DNA of 7,736 nucleotides from Anaerolineales bacterium UBA2232 (lineage in GTDB: Bacteria > Chloroflexota > Anaerolineae > UBA2200), in assembly GCA_002348045.1 (NCBI GenBank), contig DDYO01000318.1:1-7736 (forward strand), given 5' to 3'. Under the pieces are notes generated by a model that was given only the letters and a program-made list of their open reading frames with translations, ran no database searches and was not told where the DNA came from. Of this stretch, positions 1 to 6,787 are shown one piece after another. The translations under genes were made by a program, and so were the position numbers. How positions within the stretch are numbered: position 1 is the first letter of the stretch; every line of letters starts with the position of its first letter.

Positions 1-1
1 C

Positions 2-439
2 CTGGCCCGCGAGCTGTATCCAGTGAGTATCAGACCGGGCTTTGACTTTGCCCACGCCCACAACGGCTTCCTGCAGGCGGGAGTGGACCTGGGCTTAGGG
101 GGGATGGCCGCCTACGCGGCCCTATGGGTCATCGCCCTGCGGCGCATCGACGCCATGAGGTCGCGGGCAACCGGATGGCTGAAGGCCCTGAGCGTAGGAT
201 TAGCGGGGTGCATCATCTCCTCGTTGGTGTATAATCTGCTGGATACCGTGGCCCTGGGCGCCCGGCCCGGCTTTATGTTCTGGTGGTTGCTGGCTCTCAC
301 TGTGGCTGGAGAGAGGGTGGCGATGCGCCAGCAGGCGTCGGGCGGACCGCAGGCGATACGGAAAGGAAATGAGCTTGCCATCCTGGCGGGACCAGCCAGG
401 TTCGGCTTTCGCGGTGGAGAATGTGATGGCGCGTCGTAA
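2..439 (+). CDS. O-antigen ligase/polymerase-like membrane protein, C-terminal part (5' end outside window)
   Basis: The reading frame is open from base 2 to a TAA at 437-439, giving 145 residues of a protein whose start lies upstream. The motif HAHNGFLQ (fragment residues 18-25) is followed by a Gly-rich turn and then hydrophobic segments at about residues 30-45, 66-90 and 93-110. His-x-His-Asn next to a membrane helix is typical of the periplasmic loop of O-antigen ligase/Wzy-type (WaaL family) proteins, which join or transfer undecaprenyl-linked glycans at the outer face of the membrane. The last 30 or so residues are polar. The gene overlaps the next one by 14 bases, and that gene is a sugar-phosphate transferase, which supports a role in the same polysaccharide pathway. 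Whether it is a polymerase or a ligase cannot be told from this fragment. Confidence 0.75.
   Translation: MARELYPVSIRPGFDFAHAHNGFLQAGVDLGLGGMAAYAALWVIALRRIDAMRSRATGWLKALSVGLAGCIISSLVYNLLDTVALGARPGFMFWWLLALTVAGERVAMRQQASGGPQAIRKGNELAILAGPARFGFRGGECDGAS
416..420 (+). promoter_or_regulatory. Ribosome binding site for the sugar transferase
   Basis: GGAGA lies five bases before the ATG at 426, inside the end of the upstream ligase-like gene. The same five-base spacing is seen before two other genes in the window. It favours the ATG at 426 over the in-frame ATG at 369. Confidence 0.45.
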
Positions 440-1841
440 GTGGAACCTGTATGAGGGAGTCCTGTACGCGGTGGACCTGACGGCGGCAGTCGCAGGTCTC
501 TTCCTGGCGGCGCTGGTGCGTCAAGGGCTTCCTCTCGGGCGGCCGTTCCAGGCGATGGGTGGACCGGGATTGCCCGTCTACCTGCTCACGGTTGTGGTGT
601 GGACCGTGGCGTTTCGCCGCCTGGGCGCCTATGATCTGAACCGCAACTGGCGCACCGAGGACGAAGTGCAAACCGTGGTAGTTGCCATCGCCGCGTCCAC
701 GATACTGCTTGCCGGAACGCTGTACCTGACGTACCGCGGTCTTTCGCGGCTCCTGTTCGGCTACTTTATGGTCATCGTTACGGTGCTCACCTTGTTGCTG
801 CGCCGGGGTGCACGACGCCTCCTCCAATGGCGCAGGTGGGATGTCGCGGCGACGCAGCGGGTCCTGGTGATCGGCGCGGGCGAGATCGGGCAACAGGTAG
901 GGCGTGCCCTTAAGGATAGACAATGGATGGGCTTGCAGTTGATCGGTTTCCTGGACAAGGCGGCGGGGTCACCGGGCGAAGCGTCGATGACGGTGCCGCT
1001 GGTGGGGAGCCTGGAAGACGCTGAGCGCGTGATCACGGAACAGGCCATCGATGAGGTGATCGTAACCCTGTCACTGGACGATCACCGCAGAACCGAAGAC
1101 CTGCTCAAGCGGCTGGTAGAGATGCCAGTCAACGTGCGGGTCATTCCCGATTTCGTTCCTCTCGCTTACCTTCGTAGCAGCGTAGGCGTTTTGGGCGGGC
1201 TGCCGTTTGTCACCCTCAAAGAGCCGGTCCTCAATGGAACGGCGCTGGTGACCAAGCGGGCCCTGGACCTTCTGGTGGCCTCGGCCATGCTGCTCGTCCT
1301 CTGGCCTCTGATGCTGCTCATTGCCGTGGCTGTGCGGCTGGACTCGCCTGGCCCAGCGCTGTTCCGGCAGGAGAGGATCGGATGGAACGGGCAGCGGTTT
1401 GCCATCCTCAAGTTCCGGACCATGAGGGAAGACGCCGACCTTGACGTGGATTCGATCACTGCCCGGGCAGAGAACGGCCAATCCTACTTGCGTAAGGCCC
1501 CCTCGGATCCTCGCGTCACCAGGTTGGGACGCTCCCTGCGCCGGTGGAGCCTGGATGAGTTGCCACAGCTGTTCAATGTGCTCAAGGGGGAGATGAGCAT
1601 GGTTGGCCCGCGTCCGGAACTGCCGCGGCTGGTTCAGGACTATCAGCCGTGGCAGTACAAGCGCCTGGCCGTGCCGCCCGGCCTGACAGGGTGGTGGCAG
1701 GTCACAGGGCGCTCGGATAATCCCTCTTCGCTAAACGTGGACGCAGACCTGTACTACATCGCCAACTACTCCCTTTGGTTGGACTTGCAGATTCTAGCCC
1801 GGACGCTAGGCGCGGTCCTCAGTGGCAAGGGTGCATACTGA
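426..1841 (+). CDS. Undecaprenyl-phosphate sugar-1-phosphate transferase (WbaP/WcaJ type)
   Basis: The 471-residue product is predicted to move a sugar-1-phosphate from a nucleotide sugar to undecaprenyl phosphate at the inner face of the membrane, the first step of capsule or exopolysaccharide repeat-unit assembly. Numbering from Met 426, hydrophobic helices fill about residues 10-125. A Rossmann-like CoA-binding domain follows, with [11 protein letters not shown] near 145-155 and FLDK near 175. The C-terminal bacterial sugar transferase domain spans about 275-471. It shows the re-entrant helix [10 protein letters not shown], the [15 protein letters not shown] segment, KFRTM (329-333), the catalytic Asp-Glu pair in SLDELPQ (377-378), GPRPE (394-398) and [13 protein letters not shown]. 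Length and domain order fit the full-length polytopic family. An in-frame ATG at 369 would add 19 residues and widen the overlap with the upstream gene, but 426 has the better ribosome site. The sugar it uses cannot be read from the sequence. Confidence 0.93.
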   Translation: MARRKWNLYEGVLYAVDLTAAVAGLFLAALVRQGLPLGRPFQAMGGPGLPVYLLTVVVWTVAFRRLGAYDLNRNWRTEDEVQTVVVAIAASTILLAGTLYLTYRGLSRLLFGYFMVIVTVLTLLLRRGARRLLQWRRWDVAATQRVLVIGAGEIGQQVGRALKDRQWMGLQLIGFLDKAAGSPGEASMTVPLVGSLEDAERVITEQAIDEVIVTLSLDDHRRTEDLLKRLVEMPVNVRVIPDFVPLAYLRSSVGVLGGLPFVTLKEPVLNGTALVTKRALDLLVASAMLLVLWPLMLLIAVAVRLDSPGPALFRQERIGWNGQRFAILKFRTMREDADLDVDSITARAENGQSYLRKAPSDPRVTRLGRSLRRWSLDELPQLFNVLKGEMSMVGPRPELPRLVQDYQPWQYKRLAVPPGLTGWWQVTGRSDNPSSLNVDADLYYIANYSLWLDLQILARTLGAVLSGKGAY

Positions 1842-1845
1842 TCCA

Positions 1846-2655
1846 ATGACGAAGGATCGGCAGTACTGGGATCGGGTGGCTGCCGGGTGGCTAATCGAGC
1901 ACCCTCAGGGGCTGTGGCGTCGTCACAGCGATCGTGTCTATGGTGGGCTGCTGCGCCGGTGGCTGCCTGAAGCGAGGGCGGCGCGGCTGCTCAAGACGGA
2001 CCTGTTCGATGAAACGGTCAGCGAGGGCTTGTACCCGGTTTTGACCCACTCCGCAGATGAAGTGTGTGGGATTGACCTGGCGCCGTCGGCGGTCAGGTCC
2101 GCGCGCATGCGGCACACCTCACTGCATGGTGTGGTGAGCGATGTCCGCCGGCTGCCTTTTGATGACGGCACCTTTGACATCGTGATCTCCAATTCCACCC
2201 TCGACCACTTTGACCGGCAGCCCGAGATCGTAGTCGCCCTACGTGAGCTGCGGCGCGTGCTGCGCCCAGGGGGAGGGTTACTGGTAACCCTTGACAACCT
2301 TGCCAACCCTGCCATCGCCCTGCGCAATGCTTTGCCCAACCGTTTGCTGCAGCGGCTAGGCTGGGTGCCGTACGATGTCGGGGCATCCTTCAGCCCCGCG
2401 GGTTTACGTCGCGCATTGGGTGCAGCAGGCTTCTCCGCCGTGCGTATGACAACGGTCATGCATCATCCCAGCGTGTTGGCCGTCAGGCTGGCTGCTTGGG
2501 TGCAACGCCATGCGTCCAGCGTCGGCCGGGAGCGCTTTCTGGCAGTGCTGGACGGCCTGGAAGCCCTGGGCAGCCTTCCAACTGCTCGTTTCACCGGTCA
2601 CTATGTGGCAGCCTGGGCCAGCCGGGACGAAGATTTCGTCTCCACATCCCCCTGA
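1846..2655 (+). CDS. Class I SAM-dependent methyltransferase-like protein
   Basis: The 269-residue product has a methyltransferase fold pattern. It shows an acidic strand-end motif GIDLAPSAV (residues 75-83), DVRRLPFDDGTFDIVISNSTLDHF (99-122) as the adenine-pocket and motif IV region, and LRRVLRPGG (135-143), in the style of Methyltransf_11/UbiE relatives. The usual glycine-rich motif I (GxGxG) is not evident. In its place stands LLKTDLFDE (48-56), so SAM binding may differ. No signal peptide or clear membrane helix is seen, so it is probably cytoplasmic. It starts four bases after the stop of the sugar transferase. Upstream in-frame GTG codons at 1822 and 1831 would make it overlap that gene, and the start is uncertain because no well-spaced ribosome site is present. 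The context suggests methylation of a sugar or lipid-linked intermediate, which is an inference. Confidence 0.8.
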   Translation: MTKDRQYWDRVAAGWLIEHPQGLWRRHSDRVYGGLLRRWLPEARAARLLKTDLFDETVSEGLYPVLTHSADEVCGIDLAPSAVRSARMRHTSLHGVVSDVRRLPFDDGTFDIVISNSTLDHFDRQPEIVVALRELRRVLRPGGGLLVTLDNLANPAIALRNALPNRLLQRLGWVPYDVGASFSPAGLRRALGAAGFSAVRMTTVMHHPSVLAVRLAAWVQRHASSVGRERFLAVLDGLEALGSLPTARFTGHYVAAWASRDEDFVSTSP

Positions 2656-2678
2656 GCTAGATGCGCAAGGGGTCTAGC
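2656..2678. repeat. Small inverted repeat after the methyltransferase gene
   Basis: GCTAGA (2656-2661) and TCTAGC (2673-2678) are perfect inverted copies around an 11-base loop, starting one base after the methyltransferase stop. No run of T follows, so a classical intrinsic terminator is not supported. It may be a weak mRNA hairpin at the end of the first transcript, or chance. Confidence 0.3.
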
Positions 2679-2737
2679 GGCCGAGCGGTCGACCACCCGC
2701 CTTTGACGGAGCCGTTTCTCGGGGATGGCGGATGCAG

Positions 2738-2743
2738 TATAAT
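2738..2743 (+). promoter_or_regulatory. Probable promoter -10 box for the hydrolase/DUF4012 genes
   Basis: TATAAT, a perfect match to the housekeeping -10 consensus, lies in the only sizeable intergenic gap. It would place a transcript start near 2750 and leave a leader of about 30-45 bases before the next gene. A -35 box at normal spacing is poor: the best TTGACG-like hexamer (2703-2708) is 29 bases away, too far for a standard promoter. The predicted transcript start is an argument against the in-frame upstream starts at 2661 and 2742. Confidence 0.5.
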
Positions 2744-2782
2744 GGTCCAACGAACGACGAAGGGGGATCAACGAGGAATGAC

Positions 2783-2787
2783 GGAGG
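2783..2787 (+). promoter_or_regulatory. Ribosome binding site for the first hydrolase-like gene
   Basis: GGAGG sits five bases before the ATG at 2793, a good Shine-Dalgarno match and spacing. It favours this start over the ATG at 2778, which has only GAGGA directly abutting it and a G-run about 11 bases upstream. Confidence 0.5.
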
Positions 2788-2792
2788 CCAAA

Positions 2793-4766
2793 ATGGTTTC
2801 GAACTCAGTTAAGGTGCGCTTCTGGTGGGCCACCGCCCTGACGGCGCTGGCGCTTGTAGCGCTGTTTATGGTGGGAGTCTTGCCCATCAGTAACGCGGCC
2901 ACGCCCCCGCTGCTAATGCCCTCAGACTCGCTTTCTGGTGCTGGAGATGCCGGTGTGGCGCAACCAGGTTCCGCGGCTGCTCTGGCCCTGGCCAGGACCC
3001 CGTCGGTGCGCACGCCCGTGCCGAACAGCCTGTATCCATATCCGGAGCAGAGGGTCGGCTTTGTGGCGTTCAACATGGGCGCCTACGATGTGCAGATGCT
3101 CAATGCGGGATTCGCCAAGCTCGAGGACCGTGGGCCACGCACCTCAGAAAAGGCGCTCGGCCTGGACTTTATCACCGTGCTGCGGGTCGGGCCGCAGTTC
3201 TACAAGGCGCCCGATCCGACGACCTATTGGAGCGAGCTGGCGGCCAAAGTGGCGGCCAGTCCCGGCTACCTGTGGTTTATTGGCAACGAACCGGAGAATC
3301 CGTGCCGGGGAGAGCGGTCGTCGCGGGAATATGCCGAGATCTACCACGACATGTACACGTTCATCAAGGCCCAGGATCCGTCGGCTCAGGTGGGCATTGG
3401 CGGCGTTGTGCTTCCCTCACAGATCAGGCGCGATTGGCTAGATCGGGTGCTGAGCGAGTACCTGGGACGGTATGGTGAAGCGATGCCTGTGGACGTCTGG
3501 AATGTGCACGTGCTACTGCTCTCCGAATGTCCGGGACCTTGTGGCTGCACTGAACCTAACCCGTATCCAGCGCTTTGCTGCAGTGGCGCTTACGTGCCCA
3601 AGGAGATGTGGCCTCGCAAGGGCTTGTACTACGATCCCATGAACGACCAGGATCGCGGCGACGAGGTCATTCGCCTGCTCAGGGAGTTCCGGACCTGGAT
3701 GAAAGACCGCGGAGCGCAGAACAAGCCCCTGGTGGTTACGGAGATGGGTGTCTTTGCCGGAGTCCAGAACGACATGTTTTCGCATGATCGCATCAACCGC
3801 TTCATGTACACCACGTACAACTTTATGATGACGGCGACGGATCCTGCCATCGGCTATCCTGCGGACGGGAACCGGCTGGTTCAGCGATGGGCCTGGTACA
3901 GCCTGAGCCACCGCTCTTTCAACGGGTACCTGTTCGACGGTGATTCGAATCTCACGGACTTTGGTCGCAACTTTGCCAACTACAACGCCCGCTTCCTGCC
4001 ATGGTCTCCCACCGAGATATTCTTCCAGCGGGGCTGGTCAGGCTACGAGGACAACGGGGACATCACTCTCAAGTCAGGGGCCAGGGACCCCAATAACTCC
4101 TCCCTTTACGTTTCGGGCGATCAGAAAGAAAAGGCGCTCGTCAAGTTCGATCTGACCCTTCTGCCTACGGATGTCGAGGTGGTCTCGGCCACGCTGAGCC
4201 TGTACGCGTGGCATGTTGACCGCATCGGCAGCCTCACGCTGCGAGCCTACGAGGTACTGCGCCCGTGGACGATATCGGCAGTGAGCTGGGTGAGCGCAAC
4301 CCAGAGTACCTCGTGGCAGACCGCGGGGTGCTCGGGGGACGCCGATCGGAACCCGTCGCCAGTCGGCACGGCCCAGGTCACCACTCCCAAGGCATTCTAC
4401 TCTCTGGATGTCACTCACCTCGCCCAGAAGTGGGTGGCAGACCCTACCACCAACCACGGAGTCGTGCTAACTGGGCAGGCATCGGGCGCGGGCTACTGGG
4501 TGTTCGTGAGCTCGGACCAGCCCGAGACCGTCCCGTACGCGCTGAACCGCTACCGGCCCAAGCTGGAGCTCACGGTCCGTGTGGTACAGACCACCCCCTC
4601 CCCGACGGTCACAGCATCGCGCACTGCGACGGCAACGGCCACGGCGGCGGCCAGCCGAACGCCAACTCAGACATCGGTGGTGACGCACACGCCTTCGACG
4701 GCCACCAATACCGCGACGTTGGGACTTTGGCGCGTGGTTTTGCCCGTGATTCGCAAACTGTCATGA
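2793..4766 (+). CDS. Secreted glycoside-hydrolase-like (clan A type) protein with CBM96/DNRLRE-like domain and C-terminal hydrophobic tail
   Basis: The 657-residue product begins with a signal-peptide-like stretch: basic residues, then a hydrophobic core at about 8-35 ending near AATPP. A TIM-barrel-like domain spans about 85-410. It carries FIGNEPE with the probable acid/base Glu 166, VDVWNVH near 233-239, and VVTEMGVF with the probable nucleophile Glu 317. NEP plus a late-strand Glu is the clan GH-A pattern and resembles the Glyco_hydro_cc family. A beta-rich segment (about 415-597), with KALVKFDLTLLP, ATLSLY, SLDVTHLAQKWV and YRPKLELTV, matches the style of CBM96/DNRLRE domains. A Thr-rich linker (about 600-642) and a tail ending LWRVVLPVIRKLS follow, which suggests surface retention. 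Five Cys lie within 18 residues (246-263), next to the presumed active-site face. The protein is homologous to the gene starting at 6788. The substrate is unknown; the locus suggests the cell's own polysaccharide. A frame extension back to 2661 is unlikely because it precedes the promoter. Confidence 0.8.
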   Translation: MVSNSVKVRFWWATALTALALVALFMVGVLPISNAATPPLLMPSDSLSGAGDAGVAQPGSAAALALARTPSVRTPVPNSLYPYPEQRVGFVAFNMGAYDVQMLNAGFAKLEDRGPRTSEKALGLDFITVLRVGPQFYKAPDPTTYWSELAAKVAASPGYLWFIGNEPENPCRGERSSREYAEIYHDMYTFIKAQDPSAQVGIGGVVLPSQIRRDWLDRVLSEYLGRYGEAMPVDVWNVHVLLLSECPGPCGCTEPNPYPALCCSGAYVPKEMWPRKGLYYDPMNDQDRGDEVIRLLREFRTWMKDRGAQNKPLVVTEMGVFAGVQNDMFSHDRINRFMYTTYNFMMTATDPAIGYPADGNRLVQRWAWYSLSHRSFNGYLFDGDSNLTDFGRNFANYNARFLPWSPTEIFFQRGWSGYEDNGDITLKSGARDPNNSSLYVSGDQKEKALVKFDLTLLPTDVEVVSATLSLYAWHVDRIGSLTLRAYEVLRPWTISAVSWVSATQSTSWQTAGCSGDADRNPSPVGTAQVTTPKAFYSLDVTHLAQKWVADPTTNHGVVLTGQASGAGYWVFVSSDQPETVPYALNRYRPKLELTVRVVQTTPSPTVTASRTATATATAAASRTPTQTSVVTHTPSTATNTATLGLWRVVLPVIRKLS

Positions 4767-4809
4767 GAGCGGTGGATCAATCCCCCGGCCGTTGGAGCGT
4801 GGGTACGGA

Positions 4810-6756
4810 ATGAGGCACCGCCATACGCTGACAAATGCCCTGCGGATACTCGCTGCGATTGTCCTCATCCTGGTGGCGACCAAGGCGTTGATCTTGACCT
4901 GGCACGGGTATACCCTGCTGCGCAATGGGTGGGCACTCAAGTCTCTGGCCGATGACCCGTTACTGGTGTTGGACGGGAAGATATCGGCCCAGGTCCCCAT
5001 CAACCTCCGAGAGATCGCTCGGAGCCTGCGAGGACTGGAGCGGGAGCTACGGCCTGTGTTTTCGGCCGGTTGGCTTCCCCGTGGCGCACTGCGCGACAAT
5101 CTGAACGCGGGGCAACAACTGCTGGCCATTGCGGCCCAGGCAGCGACGGCGGGCAGTGAAGCCGCCCGAGCCTTGCCCGGCATGGCGGCAGCGGCCAGCG
5201 GTCACCGGACGGCCCCCAGGGATGCCCAACAACCTGGGATGAGCGAGGTGCTGTTCGAAGGCTTGCTGGGAGGCCGTGAACACCTCAGCAAGGCGGCAGA
5301 GCTGCTGGATTCCGCGGTCCCGATGGTGGAGGGGCTGCCCAGCAGCGGGCTCTGGTCGCCTCTGGCGCGTGCGTCGTCTTTGACGACCAAGTACTTGCCC
5401 CTGGGGCCGGTGGCCCTGCGGGCAGCGGTGTCCCTGCCAGCGCTGCTGGGTGAGGCTGGCCCGGTCAACTATCTTATCCTGGCGCAAAACAATGACGAGA
5501 TCCGGGCAACCGGTGGATTCGTGACCGGCATTGGACTGGTCACGCTGCACAGGGGCAAGATAGAGCAGATCACGATCCGGGACAGCTATGACTTTGACAA
5601 ATTCACCGTCGATCACCCGTTCGCGCCGGATCCCATGCAGCAATACATGGGTATCATTTTGTGGACTACCCGTGACGGCAACTGGTCCCCGGATTTTCCG
5701 ACGGCGGCGAGGGAGACGGTCGAACTCTTCAACCTGGAGAATCCGGAGCCGATTTCCGGAACGGTGGCCTTTGACATGTTTGCCTTGCCGCCTTTGGTGG
5801 AGGCCGTTGGTCCACTTCACTTGCCGGACCTGGGGGAGCCGATTACCGGACAGACCGTGCTCGACCTGCTGCGGGAGTCTTGGGGTCCCGAGGTTCCCGA
5901 GGGCATGACATGGGATGAGTGGAGAAAGCGGGCTGGCAGGGACGGGGTCAGTGAGTGGTGGGAACATCGCAAGGATATGATCGGTTTGCTGGCCAAGGCT
6001 TTGTTGTCTCGGCTGCAGGGACAAGGCGATTTCAGCAACCTGGGTGCCCTGCTGCAAGCCGTGATGAGGATCCAACGGGAACGTCACCTGATGGTGAACG
6101 TAGGGACGCCTGAGGTACAGAAGTTGGTTCGTGCGCTGGGGTTGGATGGGGCGGTCCGTGATGAGGGAGCCAGCGACTATCTCCTGGCGCTGGATACCAA
6201 CATGGGCTACAACAAGGTGAACTACTATGTCACCCGGTCCCTCGACTATGAGGTGACGTTGGCGGATGAGGACGCTCCTCGATCTCGCCTGACCATCAAC
6301 TGGCACAATCCCACTCCTGCGCTGGACGTCTGCAACCAGAGGCCCAAGTTCGCCGTTTCGTACGATGATATGGCCAGAGGATGCTACTGGAATTTCGTGC
6401 GCGTCTATGTTCCCGAGGAGAGCCGTTTCTTGGGTGCGAGCGGCTTTACCGAGACGGTAACCTCCCATGTCGAGCTGGACAAACTGGTCATCTCAAGCTT
6501 CCTGCTGGTCCCTGCGGCGGAGCGGCGCACGGTCCAGCTGGAATATCAGTTGCCTCCACTTGACGAGGACGAGTACCGCCTCCTGGTGCAGAAGCAGCCT
6601 GGGTCTGATGCCGTCCCTTTGAGGGTCACGGTAATCCTGCCCCTGGGCGCCGAGTTGGTGTTCGCGTCACCCCAACCGAGCGCAGTGGAGGGTCGCCAGG
6701 TCCAGTTTGCCACCAACATTCGCGAGGACCGCACCCTGGTGGTCCGGTGGCAGTAG
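4810..6756 (+). CDS. DUF4012 family membrane-anchored protein
   Basis: The 648-residue product has one N-terminal hydrophobic segment (about 10-37) preceded by basic residues, so it is probably anchored with its bulk outside the cytoplasm. Residues about 40-180 are Ala/Leu-rich and look helical. The DUF4012 signature then begins: NYLILAQNNDEIRATGGFVTGIGLV (220-244), RDSYDFDKF (257-265) and GNWSPDFPTAA (290-300). The C-terminal third (about 470-648) is beta-rich. The length suits the family, which is uncharacterised but is often found near exopolysaccharide genes. The ATG at 4810 is 43 bases after the previous stop. An in-frame TTG at 4792 is possible but has no ribosome site, and GGAG at 4794-4797 is 12 bases from the ATG. 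Its place between two paralogous hydrolase-like genes suggests that all three act on the same extracellular glycan. A link to polymer attachment is speculation. Confidence 0.85.
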   Translation: MRHRHTLTNALRILAAIVLILVATKALILTWHGYTLLRNGWALKSLADDPLLVLDGKISAQVPINLREIARSLRGLERELRPVFSAGWLPRGALRDNLNAGQQLLAIAAQAATAGSEAARALPGMAAAASGHRTAPRDAQQPGMSEVLFEGLLGGREHLSKAAELLDSAVPMVEGLPSSGLWSPLARASSLTTKYLPLGPVALRAAVSLPALLGEAGPVNYLILAQNNDEIRATGGFVTGIGLVTLHRGKIEQITIRDSYDFDKFTVDHPFAPDPMQQYMGIILWTTRDGNWSPDFPTAARETVELFNLENPEPISGTVAFDMFALPPLVEAVGPLHLPDLGEPITGQTVLDLLRESWGPEVPEGMTWDEWRKRAGRDGVSEWWEHRKDMIGLLAKALLSRLQGQGDFSNLGALLQAVMRIQRERHLMVNVGTPEVQKLVRALGLDGAVRDEGASDYLLALDTNMGYNKVNYYVTRSLDYEVTLADEDAPRSRLTINWHNPTPALDVCNQRPKFAVSYDDMARGCYWNFVRVYVPEESRFLGASGFTETVTSHVELDKLVISSFLLVPAAERRTVQLEYQLPPLDEDEYRLLVQKQPGSDAVPLRVTVILPLGAELVFASPQPSAVEGRQVQFATNIREDRTLVVRWQ

Positions 6757-6776
6757 GGATCGAGTCAAGATGCTGA

Positions 6777-6782
6777 AAGGAG
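6777..6782 (+). promoter_or_regulatory. Ribosome binding site for the second hydrolase-like gene
   Basis: AAGGAG lies five bases before an in-frame GTG at 6788. It is the strongest Shine-Dalgarno match in the window. It favours the GTG as the start, although an in-frame ATG at 6770 (with a weak AGGGA ten bases upstream) would add only six residues. Confidence 0.45.
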
Positions 6783-6787
6783 CCGTT

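Noticed and set aside
2656..2678. Intrinsic terminator after the methyltransferase gene
   Set aside because: The stem is only six pairs with an 11-base loop and no T-run follows. It is kept only as a small inverted repeat.
2687..2694. Palindrome GGTCGACC as an operator
   Set aside because: An eight-base palindrome is common by chance in GC-rich DNA, and no second copy was noticed nearby.
2703..2743. TTGACG as the -35 partner of TATAAT
   Set aside because: The spacer is 29 bases, far beyond the usual 16-18, so the pair is not a standard promoter even though each hexamer looks good.
2661..2792. N-terminal extension of the first hydrolase from ATG 2661
   Set aside because: The extension is polar and poorly protein-like, would precede the signal peptide, and lies upstream of or across the TATAAT box. 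The ATG at 2793 has GGAGG at good spacing.
2938..3441. Plus-strand open frame of 167 codons inside the first hydrolase gene
   Set aside because: It is rich in Arg, Cys and Ser and out of frame with the conserved hydrolase sequence, as expected for a frame-shifted shadow.
5047..6468. Minus-strand open frame of 473 codons opposite the DUF4012 gene
   Set aside because: Its translation is rich in Arg, Gln, Gly and His without recognisable motifs, as expected from the reverse of GC-rich coding DNA, and the plus strand carries clear DUF4012 motifs.
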